Shown piece after piece: positions 49,424-62,389 of a DNA stretch of 64,000 nucleotides. The DNA comes from Celoporthe dispersa (Eukaryota; Ascomycota; Sordariomycetes; Diaporthales; Cryphonectriaceae): positions 2,542,001 through 2,606,000 of the forward strand of contig WAID01000004.1 in assembly GCA_016584495.1 (NCBI GenBank), given 5' to 3'. The notes beneath the pieces are model-generated. The model was not told where the DNA came from, ran no database searches, and saw nothing but the letters and a program-made list of their open reading frames with translations. Each line of letters begins with the position of its first letter. Positions within the stretch are counted from its first letter, which is position 1. The translations under genes and the position numbers were made by a program.

Positions 49424-50136
49424 TTCTTAACCCGATATGAGACAGGGGTCTCGAGGTGACTGAGTCTTGTGTGAATGTTTTGCAAGATCCTCGTGCGTTT
49501 CGCTATCGCTATGAACAGAGCTGTCGTACACTGATAGTCGTGGTGGTTGTTCCGGCGGGTGGTTGTGTGCTTGGATGATCAACGACTCCCGGAGATCTTG
49601 CCGAACGCTGCCGGTAATTATAATAACCCTGACCCTAAGTTAACAAGCGAATCCAATACCCAATTCATTGCTTTGATACCTTGTTTTGTAATAATAGTTT
49701 TCATCTTGGAAGTGTCATTTGATGAGTTCAGTGGAAATAATTCCGATCTATTCATCCATCAATCCAAGAGCTCGATTTGGTTCTTTCGATGCTAGTGTAG
49801 CAACGATTATTCTCGCCAGTCTGGGTTCCCGATGCTTCTATCGCTGTATTCACCTCTTGGGAGGAAACGGTCATTCTCACCCTGGCCCTCACAATTATTC
49901 ACCGTATAAAGTATTTACGAGCCTGAGATATCCACTTGGATATTCTCTCTTTGGTTATTTGGATTCTGTTACAATACTAATTTTGCCACTATCACGCTTA
50001 GAAGTCTTTCTATATCGGCCGAACTTTTGTTGTTTCTTGGGGGGTGGGGGTTGTTTCTTTTTCTTATTCTTTTTCTTTTTTTCCAGGTGAATAGACGTAG
50101 TAGGATAAACTCGACAGGGTACAAGGACCACATTCC
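49424..50136. other. Intergenic, M20 promoter / FMO 3' end
   Basis: 713 nt. AT-rich, with G and T runs near 50040-50080. No gene recognised. Confidence 0.5.
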
Positions 50137-52511
50137 TTACAAAGGCAAACCATCGCCCAAAAAGGTCGTCTTGGGCTGCGGCGTGTCCCTGTAAGCGGGA
50201 GGCAGAGTCCCAAGCAGCGCCAACTTGATCTGCTGGGCCAGCGGCCGAGACCACCACCGCTGATGCTGCATAACCCCTCCAATAACCCAGAAATTCTCCA
50301 TGCGCAGCTGACGCTTCCACACGCCGCGAACCTCGCCCTCAGAATCCACGCCCCATGTCGAGTCTAGCCTCGCCGCAATATCTTCTGGTCCAAGCAGGCC
50401 ATCGGCAGCCGCATGGCCATATCCTCCGCCAAGAGTCTGCAGCGCAGTCGACCGGACGTCCTTGTCTTCAAACCCTGTGCACCAGATGACCGCATCGACG
50501 TCGAGCGTGCTCTCGTCGGATAGACGGAGCCCGGTCTCTGTGAAACCTACAGGTGCAACAAGGCCGCGCACCTTCACCTTGCCCTCGGCGATGAGCTTGG
50601 TGCAGCCGAGATCGATATAATGGCCGCCCCCGCGCTCGACGAGATGGTGCTGCACGTCCACGGAAGGGTCTCTGCTATCGAGAACAGGGAAACCGGCTTG
50701 GGATAAGGCAAGGTAGCGGTCGCTTATTTATTACAGCCAGGTCAGTTTTGTTCATCATGTAACAGTCTCTCGTTCCCTAGGCGCTCCAATCGATCAAGAT
50801 GGACTCACGGTTCTTGGCTTGCGAGGTGGGCAAAAAGACCATGCGAGAACTGCCCATCCAGGGCGAGCGGCAGAGTGTTGAGCAGCCTGTCGGCTACTTC
50901 GAGGGGCATGTGGTCGTAGGCTCCTGGGCCGTGGGGGTCAAGCACGTATTCTAAAGGGAAGATATATGTGGGTGACCGGGCTACCATGGTTGTGGTGAGG
51001 CCTGCACTGTAGCAGTCTTGCAGAACGTCAAAGGCAGTATTGGCCGAGCCAATCACGGCCACAGACTAAGAAAAAAAGTCAGAAATCTAATCTTGAGATG
51101 GGATGATTCAACGCACCTTGACTCCCTGCTCTGCCAACAGCTTCGCATTGCGGAACTGCGTGGAGTGAATGCTAACACCTCTATACAGATGCTTGTCTTC
51201 GACTGGTGGGAGGTATGGCTTCCCAGACCCGATGCCTGTGGCTTGCACGAGGTGCTTGCTGATAATAGTCTTGGGGCTGCCTCCCTCCCCAGCCGTGAGG
51301 CGGACTGTCCACTTCTTCTCTGCTGAGTTGTAAAAAGTGCTCTGGATCTTTGCTGAGAGAATAATGTTGAGGTGGAAGTCTGCGGCGTACTGCTGCAAGT
51401 GTTCTGCAACTTCATTCTTCTTGAGGCGATGAGGAGTTTGTAATTCCCGTGGGTAGTCTATACAATAGTTAAAGACGCACTTCACTGTAGAATTCCGAGC
51501 CAAGCACCTGGCTGATCTGTTCTGAAAGCTTACATTTATAAGGCATCTCACAATTCGAGGTTGGCACATGAAAGCGCAGGCTATCATAGCGATTTGCCCA
51601 GCTATCGCCAACATGGGCATTTTTATCAGCGATCACGCTGTCCACGCCGAGAGCTTTGAGTCTTGCTGCAGTCATGAGACCACTTGATAGAAAGTCAGGA
51701 GCTGGTAAACTATAGTAGAGGACATGTCGACCAAACTCACGAGGATCCGCCCCCAATAATGAACACATCAGTCTCAATTGTGTCGGAATCTTTCAGGTTC
51801 CTACCAGGTGAGAGAAGGATAGCCTCATCCTCTGGAGACCGGACCAGGTTCTCAACCCAGGTGGATAAGACCCAGATCTTCCAAGTCAAATCCCCTTGAT
51901 GCGTCTTCACAGGTAGGAGTAACATCTTCCCACCTCCGTTCAGCTCAGGAGATATGGTCCGGAATGATAGAGGGCACTGAATGAACATCTTTGCCACAAG
52001 AAACAGGTGTCAGCCAAATGTGATAAACACAAGCACATCGAGGCTCACCATCACTGGGTTCATCACAGCGAAGCGGCCCTCACCGGCTACTTTGAACCCA
52101 CACTCAAGGCCTCGGAGGGCTTTCATCTTCAAGAAGGCAGCGGCGATGACATCGGGCTTAGCAAAGCTGCGCAGGTGGCCAGTGAAAGCGACAATGTCTC
52201 GCCAGAAAGCTTGCTCCTCGTAGAAGAGGCCTGCCAATTTTCCAGCATCATTGCTTTCCAGAGCAGAGTTGAGTTCATCCAGAACAGCCTGTGCCTGGAC
52301 CGTGGGCACATCGCCTGCTATCTCGGCTGGGTTGACAGTTCCTGGGAGGACCTTGGGTAAAGGTCGATAGATATCCTTGCGGAGATCAGCCTTTGGGGGT
52401 ATTCCACTCCCAACTGGATTGTCTCGCCGTTGACAGTGGCTAGAAACATTAGCTGCCGTGACATGCAGCAGATAACCTGTTTGAACGCAAGTCATGCTTA
52501 CCGTCGTCCAT
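50137..52511 (-). CDS. Flavin-containing monooxygenase with N-terminal NTF2-like region (apparent frameshift)
   Basis: FAD/NADPH oxygenase of the FMO/YUCCA/Baeyer-Villiger superfamily. Exons 52511-52502, 52439-52049, 51988-51741, 51682-51534, 51457-51117, 51065-50809 and 50722-50137, 660 residues. Exon 1 is only 10 nt (ATG GAC GAC G). Residues 40-190 look like an NTF2/SnoaL-like fold. The FAD motif is FIIGGGSSGL (near 210), then GDSWANRYDSLRFH, a lipophilic FMO-type segment, then the NADPH motif VAVIGSANTA and the late ATG-like VDAVIWCTGFE. Exon 2 needs one more C in the run at 52395-52399; this joins GVEYP to PKADLRKDIYRPLP and makes all later phases agree. Divergent from the MFS gene. N-hydroxylation, S-oxidation or Baeyer-Villiger activity cannot be told apart. 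Confidence 0.87.
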
Positions 52512-53780
52512 GGTGTTGTTGGCAAACTGATAAAGTGCTTATTAGTGGCGAGTGTGGTTGCTTATTCGGATTTCTAGAAGACCGGAAGCCCTGATATCAA
52601 ACCAGGCAGGGAGAGGGGCGTTAAATAAACAGTTTTTACTCATCAGCTATGGGTGAGACAGCTTTGTTGGTGCCCTAGATCATGTCTGGTGTCATGAGAA
52701 CCTATGTGAGGGCCAAAGTATCTCTCACATGGACTGAGAGTTTCAAGGACTGCTACGATCCACGTATTCCTACGCTGCTACATTACTGCAACGGAATTTG
52801 GGGCCACGGCAAGGGGACAGACGACAGCAGAAGTGAATCTCTGGAAAAACCCGAAATCCGTTTATGTCCGCCTTGGCTAACACGACCAACACGTAAAGGA
52901 GAGAGCCAGTGGACGGCTTGAGTTCAGACGGGACGGGGTACAATGTACCTTGCGTGATGGTCAAAGTACCATAGTACAGTACAGCTTAGCGGGCCAGAAT
53001 GTTCGGATACCCGCAGTGTCACCTTTACTAGTACAAACTAGTGTACACGTCAGCTGAGAGCCGTTGGCCGAATGCGTCTCTTGAGACATATACGAACGAG
53101 AACTGATCTAGGACAACAGACAGGTCTATTAGGCGGCTGTGTGGTTGCATCCATCATATTCAGGACCAGAATTTGCCCAATGGCAACCCCTGGTTCCGCA
53201 TTCGCACGTATCAAGAAATCCAAAATCCAAGCATCAGCCCGCTGTAGCACCCTTAGCGAGACTTACCATGCACGTCGACATACATACATGGATTTTATAA
53301 TAATTTATGAATTTAATAGTGGTCAGCAATTCCATTTTTGCAGAGGTGTGTCTAACCATGGAGCATCATGCACAAAACCTTTGGGGGCCAGTTGAGGAAG
53401 CCTGCTCGGTTTGAGGTCTGAGACGGGAATGCGATTTAATATGCTTCGCCAGGTGCGGTTGCACCGGAGCGGCGTCTGGACACCGCCAAAAAAGACACGG
53501 AGATAGGAATTTGTAAAGAGCGAGGGCGTCTTTGGCGTTTTTCTTCAGCTCCCTGAGGACAAAGAAAATTCGGTGGCGGAGATGCAGAAGCAAGGCTGCC
53601 AACAAATTTCCCAGCCTGAGACAGTGACGGGATCCTTAGAAGCGGGACGCCTTTTTCTCCCCTTACCACGCTTGCCTCTCTTTCCCAAATGTCTTCTGCT
53701 ACCTGCATGACACACAAGAGCAAACACCACCAGCTACGGCTCGAGATCTTCAGTAACTTCTCAACCGATCTCTAGTTACA
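52512..53780. promoter_or_regulatory. Divergent promoter region FMO / MFS
   Basis: 1.27 kb between two divergent starts. A CGG-N5-CCG palindrome lies at 53456-53466 and a CGG-N4-CCG at about 53006-53015. No gene recognised. Confidence 0.5.
53456..53466. promoter_or_regulatory. CGG-N5-CCG palindrome
   Basis: Same spacing as the sites at 41203 and 58598, here in the FMO/MFS divergent promoter. Possible Zn2Cys6 factor site. Confidence 0.25.
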
Positions 53781-55556
53781 ATGGCTTCTGACCTGGAGAG
53801 CTACGAAGCACCTCGCGCTTCCGCACCGCGGCTCGAAGACGAGAAAAATGCATCGACAGCAACGCCAGAGGAGCCTACGACCGAGGAACCAAGCCTGAAC
53901 AACGAAAAGGCCGCCCTGCCGCTTACTCCCTCCGCAGCCGCACCTCCTGGAGCGGGAGCTAGTCCACCTCCCAACGGTGGCCTTGTTGCTTGGCTCCACG
54001 TTCTGGGGGGGTTTATGCTGCTATTCAACTCATGGGGTGTCCTCAATGCCTTCGGTGTCTTTCAGACGTACTACGAGAGCGGTGTGCTCTTTGAGCGTAG
54101 CTCATCTGATATCTCATGGATCGGGTCCATCCAGATGTTCATGGTGCTTCTCATGGGCGTCTGGGTCGGACCTGTCTATGATCGCGGATACCTGCGCACT
54201 CTCCTATTCCTGGGGGGCTTTGGCGTCGTGTTTGGACACATGATGCTGAGCCTCTGCAGCGAATTCTGGCAAGTCGTTCTCGCCCAAGGGTTCGTCATTG
54301 GAATGGGCGCCGGGTGTCTTTTTGTGCCATGCATTTCGTAAGTAGACGACTCTTTTTCCTCATAAAAATCCAAAGAGAACTCATTGAAAGGTATCTGCTG
54401 TGAGGTACAAGACTTTTCGGTAGTTGTCTTCCATCCTCTCAATGCATAGACTTCTTTGAAACACATCTTCTCAGATACCCTTCGTGATCATGAGTGTGCA
54501 TGGTTTTGACCTCAAAATGTTAGGCTACTCCCAACGTACTTCAGCACCCGCATGGCTCTCGCCCTCGGCCTTGCCTTCTCGGGTTCCTCAGTCGGCGGTG
54601 TAATCTATCCCATTATCCTCTACCGGCTGCTTGGCCCTCTCGGGTTTGCCTGGTCGGTGCGTGTCATGGGATTCGTTGCTCTTGGGACTCTGCTCATTCC
54701 TCTGTCCGTGATGCGAGTGCGTGTCAAGCCGCCTGGCATCAGAGGCTTCTTGACCCGACTGCTTTCAGTGACCTGCCTTACATGGTCCTTGTTTTCGCAA
54801 TCTTCCTTGGGATGATTGGCACTACTATACTTCTGTTCTTCATTTCATATTACTCGTACGAGCAAGGGCTTCTGGACGATAAGATGGCCTTTTATATCAT
54901 TCCTATTCTCAACGTGGGCTCGTGCTTCGGACGAGTACTCCCCAACGCCATCTCGTGAGTACCCCTTTCCTTCCAGCCACACCTGTCCTTGCCGCGGCTT
55001 TGCGAAAAAGGTTACAGAGCGTCACACTTTAGCCTTTGAACCCAGACTCATTTTTTTACCAGGGATAAGATAGGGCCATTTAACATTGTTGCCCCATGTG
55101 CCTTCGCTACTGGTATCATCCTCTTTTGCCTCATGGCTGCAAAGAACGAAGCTGGAATTATAATACTAGCGCTCTTTGGCGGTTTCTTCAGCGGTGTATA
55201 CATTGCCAGTGAGTGTCTCTTTCCCCCGTTCGGCATCGGATCCTTCGTGAATACTCTGCACTTTCGCGCTCGAGAAAGGACTTTAACCAGAGACCGCTGT
55301 AGTGCCGCCGGCCTGCTTCATACCCCTTATTCAAGACAAGAGAAAAATCGGCACTCGAATCGGAATAGGCTACGGCATGATCTCCCTCTCGCTCCTCATC
55401 GGTGGCCCTGCTACGGGTGCAATATTGGGAACACAAGCGCCGCTGAATTGGAATGGTGTATGGACTTTTGGCGGCGTGACGATCACTGCGTCCGGCATCA
55501 TCTTCGTCGGCCTACGGTTCTATCGTTCCGGACCACACCTTCTTGTTAAGGCCTGA
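53781..55556 (+). CDS. MFS transporter, monocarboxylate-porter type (apparent frameshift)
   Basis: Plasma-membrane major-facilitator protein of the MCT/SLC16-like fungal family, common as an exporter in metabolite clusters. Exons 53781-54337, 54524-54954, 55063-55208 and 55303-55556, 462 residues. A ~65-residue Pro/Glu-rich cytosolic N-terminus precedes NGGLVAWLHVLGGFMLLFNSWG, the family's TM1 signature. NAFGVFQTYYE and SDISWIGSIQMF follow, as does the loop PVYDRGYLRTLLFLGG between TM2 and TM3. Twelve TM segments are expected and about that many are visible. In exon 2 one G is missing at 54753: PGIRGFL must continue DPTAFSDLPYMVLVFAIFLG. Intron 1 is 186 nt. Probably co-regulated with the FMO through the shared promoter. 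Confidence 0.88.
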
Positions 55557-56120
55557 ACAACGTACATTCATCTTCTAAGGTGGTGTGTATTGATGAAAAC
55601 TGTTTTGGGGGTGTTCTGTCCTTACGCGAGTACTTGTATGGATCAACGAAAGAGTGGACACATGAAGTGAGTTGGGCCTACGTAAAGGAACTCAAAGGGG
55701 CCGGGTGATGGTTCTTGGGGAGGACAAGATTGAAGGGACTGGACAATATTTCTTCTTTATTTACCATATTAAAATAAATTCATTTAGTTCTTCTCACTCA
55801 ACCATTTAAGCAATGGACATCGGCAGACTGGGAAGCACTTGCACCTGCTGGCCCGCAAGGCTCTGTAGGCATTACTAGGGGACCTAAAAATGATCAATGT
55901 TTCTCGTGCACTGGCTGATCTTCTAATGGTGTCAAAACACGCTGGTCAATAAGTATTACTCCACACCGGATGACCTGTACATTAACACCTCCAGTCCTCT
56001 GGTTTTGATCCATACATTTGTTGTACATGGCCTCCTTTGAAACTCAGTTATACTTGAGCCTCAGGACCTAAATCTCTCTTACTGTAAAAAATTGTCATCT
56101 GACCCTGCCACTGTTGAAGC
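55557..56120. other. Convergent intergenic region, MFS / receptor
   Basis: 564 nt between convergent 3' ends. No gene recognised. Confidence 0.5.
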
Positions 56121-57967
56121 TCATCTCTGTTGGCCGTGATCTATTTTCCATCCATAGCCTTGGTAGTTTGGTACTAGTTTCTTTTGACTGCTACTGTCCT
56201 CCACAGTGGCCGGCATTGATGATTGTTCGAATCCCCTTTCCACAGTGATGCTGTAGTCTTTTGGAGACTGAAGCTCGATGTCGCCAGTTCTCGTCACCAT
56301 GGTATCATCCAGGATGGTCTCTCCATGGCCTTGATACTTTCGCAACGAGCTAATCGGGTTGAAAGATCTTTTGGCAACTAGAGTCTTATCTGTTCCCCCT
56401 GAACCTGCCACAGGACTCCTGATCCTGCGAGCACCAGACGCTGTACCCGTCGTGAAGTTCAGCGAAGGGAAGACGAGAGTGAACAACGGTTTGACGGCTG
56501 GGACGGAGCCGCACGCGATGGCGATGTTCATTTCGAGTCCTGACCAGATGATTATTTGGACGCCCAGAACTGTTCGACAGGTCAGAATGTACACGTTTTC
56601 TAGTGTCCTAGACATCATGAGAATGGCATGCTTGCCTGGTTCTTGTGTCTCATCACCAGATGCGTTGATCACCAAAGCATTAAAACGCATCATGGACACG
56701 ACCGTTGCACTGTACCAGAGAACAAAGTTAGAGAATGTGTTTGACAAGTGGCGTTACAACACTTACAATAGCCCGATAGCGAACGTCAACATCAAGATAA
56801 GCCGAATCCTGAGCGGCAGATGGAGTTTTATTAGGATGGGAATCGGGAAAATTATCAACATTATATCGTTGATGACATTGAAAGTGGCCAGGACACTAGA
56901 TAAAATTTAGACATGGATCCTATTCGCTGTAATAATTGCCTGTATCCTGGATTCCAAGACGAAGAACGATTCGTGAGGATCGCAGCCAAAGACACCAAGT
57001 CTTGAGCTTTGACACCCGTCATGGAGAAGAATAGACTCACTAGTGCAAGGTATAAAAATTTATGCAGTAGCCAGGTAGGCTAGTATTCCAAAATCTCTGT
57101 ACTGGCACACACGAAAATATTGGGGCGATGCAATTAACAAAGCCGTACACGCTGAACCAGGCCAGCATCACCCATAGCACCTGGCGAGGCTTTTTCGTGT
57201 CAAAGAGTCGAAAGTATTGTGTGAGAATGGACATCTTGATGACCCATTGGCCCCATGAGTAGAACATGATGGTCCACCACAGCCAGAAAAGAAAGGGTTC
57301 GAGGTTGCTGAACTGAAAGCCGGTGGACAGACCCAGCCCGAGTTTAATCTCTTTGAATGTAAAACGGGGTCAGTATGATGGCTTCGACGGCGGCATGCTG
57401 CACGTAGCGGAGATGAACAACCACAAGACTTCAAAGACAGACTTACGATAGACTACAGACACCAGCCAGCCAACCGAAAGACCCTATTGGATAGAAATAA
57501 TCTTGTAAATCGCGGACATCTCTTGGAAAGGGTCGCGCGCAGGGCTCTCGGATACCATCCGGAGTCCTCAGGGTTGACCTACCATTGCAAGTGTCATCAA
57601 AAGATCATCCACTCCTAGCTGATGAGTCAAGAAAGCCCGGCTGAAAAGTCTCATGAGTATAAAACAGAAGGCTAGACAGGTGAAGAAGAAGACTGCAGTA
57701 AACCAGGCATGGTTTGCTGGTATGATACCGACGCCTGCAAAATACCACATTTTTGGATGTTTGGTCAGTTTACCTGAGAGTCAAAGAAAGGAAATGATTG
57801 CGAAGAAAAAGATAAAGGAGAAAGATTTGAGCTCGACGTTGTGGACCCTCTAGAAAATTTGGAAATGCAAGCACCACGAATGTCAAAATCCCAAGGAGTG
57901 CCTGCGTGAAACCTCTGTTCCCTAGTCGATATTCTGGAGGAGATGCAAACGCCAGTATTGAGGCCAT
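56121..57967 (-). CDS. PTH11-like rhodopsin-domain receptor
   Basis: Fungal-specific seven-TM membrane protein of the rhodopsin-domain (PTH11/SAT4-like) family; some members sense surface cues. Six exons fit in phase: 57967-57847, 57734-57583, 57483-57447, 57350-57041, 56895-56767 and 56709-56121, 445 residues, with no lesion. HAWFTAVFFFTCLAFCFILM begins the domain, QLGVDDLLMTLAMV is the family D-D block, FYSWGQWVIKMSILTQYFRLF precedes the CVPVQRFWNTSLPGYC cysteine loop, FNVINDIIMLIIFPIPIL is TM5, and WSGLEMNIAIACGSVPAVKPL is TM7. The C-terminal ~130 residues are a hydrophilic tail. Divergent from the dioxygenase gene. A role in the cluster is unproved; such genes are often found beside clusters. 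Confidence 0.87.
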
Positions 57968-59382
57968 CTCTCAGCCCCCACATGTCTCATAGGCAATATA
58001 AGCTGGCCGTGATGACTGCATAGATCCAGTAGTTATACTCCGAGACAGGCTGTTGGCCCCAGTCCCTCCTTGTACGAGACCTCATGCCACTTATTATCAT
58101 TGGTGTAGAGAGTGAGTGTGGCGCAATCCTGCTGGTGCGTATAATGCGGTGCAATAGTGCGGCCGACTTCAATGTTCGCACACTTTACGACGCCAGGTTA
58201 GATCATGCTACTCTATATGCAAGTTTAGCATCAGCCCTGGCGAGGCCGCCTTGGCTATATGCGATGTCTTGCGCTAAACCTTATTTATTTGTATGTCCCT
58301 GTCAAAACTTTCTAGCTAACGGATGCGCAAGACATAAGCCCGAAAGCCTCTCAAGTATCTGTGACTTTTTCAGTTAGTAGGGGAGTCAACCACGCCTTGG
58401 CAAGCCAAAGAACGGTCAAGTGAATAGGGAAGCGGAGGACGAGCCTGGATTCGACTTTTGTCATGAGAAAGCTGGCTGCGTGGAGGACGATATTCCTGGG
58501 TTGCTACAAACACAATGTTGATCTCACATTCTCTTTATTATCCATGTATATAGCGAATTCGCAAAGAATTAGTATTTATTTTGTAGCGCGTGCGTGACGG
58601 ACCTCCCGACAAGAAATTCCCTGACAGGGTGTTGACGATACCAAACTCTTATGACATGGGGAGATGGGGCCTTCAAGTACTTCAACACGCAAGATCTGAG
58701 AAGCCCTGCTCTCGAGGAAGATTGAGGTAGCACAGGTATTATGTCCAGAAGTCAGTACCATTGCCCAGGACTAGTTGAACTACCATTTTCAGGGGAAATG
58801 ATTCCAAGATTCATCACATCCACTTCCAACAGGTTCACTGTTTCGTTTTCGTTAAGTAAAAAATTCTCATACTACGTTTGAAGGAGGGCCACCTAAATGA
58901 CTTAGCTTTTAGTGACCAAGCCTATATTGAGACTTTCCTGCCTAAATCCTACCGAAAGTCCTGCATAGCCCCCAAGTCTGCCACCAATCTAAGATTCGGC
59001 CAGACATCTCTTGCGGGTAGGGATGTCGGTACATAGTACATACAACCATCAACAACCACTAGAAACGGCTTCATTTTTCAAAGGTATGGTGAAAGAGAGA
59101 GACTGAGTGCATCGCGCCTCGTAGACGAGGAGCCGCGTTCGTATGTGTCTAGAAATCAGCCCACTGGTATCTGGGGGCGGAAATCAAGTGTTCTACTTGA
59201 ACATAATTATCAAAATCATAATTCTTGGGCAGGACGGCCTTCACTTTAGAGTCCACTACAGTCCCTTATATCTGTATACGTTTCCGTCTGTACTCGAACG
59301 CCGCTTCTGGTTCTGTCTTCATTAACCTGATAGACTATTCTCAACCAACTCCCTTCTGCTGACCGTTGATCAACATCACAAG
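57968..59382. promoter_or_regulatory. Divergent promoter region receptor / dioxygenase
   Basis: 1.4 kb between divergent starts, with a CGG-N5-CCG palindrome at 58598-58608. Short open frames near 58.0-58.4 kb are unsupported. Confidence 0.5.
58598..58608. promoter_or_regulatory. CGG-N5-CCG palindrome
   Basis: Third copy of the same triplet spacing in a divergent promoter of the cluster. Possible Zn2Cys6 factor site; weak evidence. Confidence 0.25.
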
Positions 59383-60393
59383 ATGGGCAGCACCGAGGCC
59401 ACACCGTCTTCCTTCTACATCCCCTCGGTCGATATCTCACCCTACCTCATTGATCCCTCCAGCGCTGCCGGAAAAGACGTGATCGATCAAATTCGAGACG
59501 CCCTCCAGCTCACCGGCTTCTTCCAGCTTTTTGGCCACCAAGTTCCAAAAGATGTCCAAAGGCGTGCCTTTCGAGCATCTGCAAGCTTCTTCAGCCTTCC
59601 CATGGAAACAAAGCTGAAGTATGCGGCCAGCATTGACTCCGGCTGGAAGGGCTACGAAATCTTGGCTAGCCAGTCATACAAGGATGGAATGCTAGGCGAT
59701 CTGAAAGAGGGAATTGTCACGTCAAAGGATCTACCCGAGGGGCACCCACTGCGTGGCGTCCGTGGCCGTTTCCTCACGTCTTTGATGAAGTGGCCGGGAC
59801 ACCTTTCCGACGAGGAGTTCCGCCAACCACTTGAGGCTTATTGTGATGCCCTCGGCGCCTTGTCCAACACTGTTCTGGACCTCATCGCCGCCACACTCTC
59901 CTACGGCCCAGACATCTTTGACGACATGAAGAAGGACCCTGCGTGCCCTCTGCGACTTCTGCACTACCCGCCTATGCCGGCTGATACAGACACGTCCAAG
60001 CAGCATGGCGCTAGCGCGCACACTGACTTCAGTGCTGTGACTCTGCTACTCCAGGACGAGCACTCTGGTCTCGAGGTCTATGATGCCAAGGCCCAGGAAT
60101 GGCACGTGGTACCGCCCAACCCTGATGCATATGTTATCAATCTTGGCGATATGATGATCCAACTACTTGGTGATAGCTACAAAAGTGGCCTTCACCGCGT
60201 TATCAACCGCCATCCTACGGATCGCTACAGCATTGTCTACTTTTTTGATGGCAACCGCGATTTCAAGTTGCGACCCCTAGATGGGGGCAATCAAAACGCT
60301 GAGAATGGAGGTGACTTTCTGACCTGCGAGGAATTCATGTTCCATAAAATTCGAGGCTCTTTCGGACGGCACAAGAAACATGACCTATCTTGA
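59383..60393 (+). CDS. 2-oxoglutarate/Fe(II) dioxygenase (isopenicillin N synthase-like)
   Basis: Non-haem iron oxygenase of the DIOX_N/2OG-FeII_Oxy type. Intronless, 336 residues. The N-terminal DIOX_N part begins IPSVDISPYL and includes DALQLTGFFQLFGHQVP. Iron ligands are the His and Asp of HTDFSAVT (213, 215) and the His of SGLHRV (271). The 2-oxoglutarate-binding RxS is RYS (281-283). GLEVYDAKAQEWHVVPP and VINLGDMMIQLLGD are the usual jelly-roll strands. All catalytic residues are present. Fungal pathways use such enzymes for hydroxylation, ring expansion (tropolones) or desaturation. It lies 2 kb upstream of the PKS on the same strand, so a tailoring role is likely. Confidence 0.9.
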   Translation: MGSTEATPSSFYIPSVDISPYLIDPSSAAGKDVIDQIRDALQLTGFFQLFGHQVPKDVQRRAFRASASFFSLPMETKLKYAASIDSGWKGYEILASQSYKDGMLGDLKEGIVTSKDLPEGHPLRGVRGRFLTSLMKWPGHLSDEEFRQPLEAYCDALGALSNTVLDLIAATLSYGPDIFDDMKKDPACPLRLLHYPPMPADTDTSKQHGASAHTDFSAVTLLLQDEHSGLEVYDAKAQEWHVVPPNPDAYVINLGDMMIQLLGDSYKSGLHRVINRHPTDRYSIVYFFDGNRDFKLRPLDGGNQNAENGGDFLTCEEFMFHKIRGSFGRHKKHDLS

Positions 60394-62389
60394 ATACACA
60401 GCTGCCATCAAGAAGCCATGCTTCATGGGGGGAGTTTACATTCCATTCCGTTCATTCTACTCGATTGACTTTGGTTACTATGTACTTATTCCGTTCGGCG
60501 CGCGTCAGGTCATTATGAATACGAATGAACCACACACTCAAGACTGGTGGCATGAGGCTATAGACTTTTCGGAAGTATGCGGTTTTGCTATAATCTGACA
60601 TATGGCTGTTCCAGTAATGGTGGCTCAGCACCTTCTGCCATTAGAGATTTAGGCTACCATCAGGACCCTTAGCCAACAACATATTTTGTGATAATTAACT
60701 CATTCTGTATTGCATTCACATCATTGCGCAGCTCAGACTATTGCTCGGGAGCTACTGTGACATCTGATCGGATCAACCTTGCCCAGGTGAAAAGGATGTC
60801 CTCCGACATCCCCTACAGTCACAGAGCTTCTCATGTAGGCTATCTAGGTACCTAAGCCATTTGAAGGTACAGTGCAGAACCAGATGTTACCTATCTCGAC
60901 CACGGATGCCAAGCCTACTTTTGCAAAAGGACCGTTCGGTAGCTTTATGAACCACATCATGCTGTGCTCAGGGCGGTGCAGGCTTCCCCTCTTGACTAGA
61001 TAGTATGCAGTCTGGGAGTGTAGCTAATTGAGTGAATGTGAACAACATCCGGCTGACCCATTCAACAGCCAACGTTTGATGTCATGCAGGTCGACTGAGG
61101 CACATCCCGATCATTTGACATGAACTAGACTTGTGCCAAGCGCCAGTCTGGCTTGATATTATGGAGTGGTCAGATTTTTGCCCTTAGCAAGTTCTGACGT
61201 GTATCTGATGCGGTACAACATAAGAATTTTTTTTCAAAAACTCTCAATGGAAGGTAGGCCTCTTCTACTGTAACAAAATACAAATGAAGAGCCGGTCAAA
61301 GTCTAGCCAGCCTGTGGCATTCAACATCCGGTGTTTTCGGTCCGTAGCCCCCTTCGTGCATCACGAGAAGGATTACGCCACTCGCTTAGACTGCGAATCA
61401 GTGCTTATTGTCTCGACCGTTCTCTCCGTCGTTCTGCATGCTTGGCGACGATCCACACACACACACACTGTGGCTGGACTAATTTTTCACGTTGTCTCGG
61501 TGGGAAAGGGGCTGATAAGGGTGCAAGCTGAATCGGACAAGTGTCGACCGTTGCAAGCGTGATCACGAATGGCAGCTCTACAATGAGAAATGTAGCCTGA
61601 TGTACCAGTGACTTTTCACGAAAACAGTATACTTGGTTCTTCGACCCCTGGATCCAACGCCTCAGAAAAGAGGTTTGGAGCCCGCGTATACTATTTGCGC
61701 GCCCAGAGAAACTAGCCTTGGGCGCCTTGCCGAGCGTCTCGATCGGTGTGTTCGTCCTGAGTCTACCCGTAGGATCACAAGTCCGAAAGTTATGAAGCGG
61801 TAGGAAATTAACGGATCATGGTGTCCTCCTTCTTAGTATAGAGCATACGTGCTGGGTATCCGATGAGATGCATGAGAGAATGCTCATCAGGCCGCGGATG
61901 TTGACATCGGGAAATAACTACTATTTCAGTATTGTGAATAAGATCACGAAATCAGGAGTTGTTGGGGTCCATATCAGACGTATGTGAAATAATACCTTGA
62001 AGGAATAACATGCTACACAGGCAAATGTATCGACGACATTGCGCGAATAGAAATCAATCAAAGACACTTGTAGTGAGGCCTGCCTTGCTTAGATCGAGTA
62101 GTATTCACGAAGCAGAATTACATTGCCAGAGTACATGGCCCCCCAAGTTCTTTGAGGAGACCTGACAGTGTTTTAGGGAGCCTCGTTTCGAAAACGGTGG
62201 CGTGAGCAAGGACCGGGTATGATACAAGTTGTAGAGGCTGGCCAAGCTCCCATGCATATATATACTTAATCTTTTGATGAAATATGGCACTTCGAACATC
62301 AAGATTGCGTTGGCTGCTCTACGTTTCGGCTTCTTCAGCAATATCAAAGGGTGTGACTACTTGAATAAAGCTCCGCTATTGCAATCACT
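60394..62389. other. 2-kb intergenic region upstream of PKS
   Basis: Contains the PKS promoter. Frames at 60380-60598 and 61284-61562 have no recognisable domain. A short CA repeat lies near 61454-61468. I found no CGG-N5-CCG site here by eye. Confidence 0.45.

Noticed and set aside
60380..60598. 72-codon frame overlapping the end of the dioxygenase
   Set aside because: It starts inside the dioxygenase coding region in another frame and has no conserved content.
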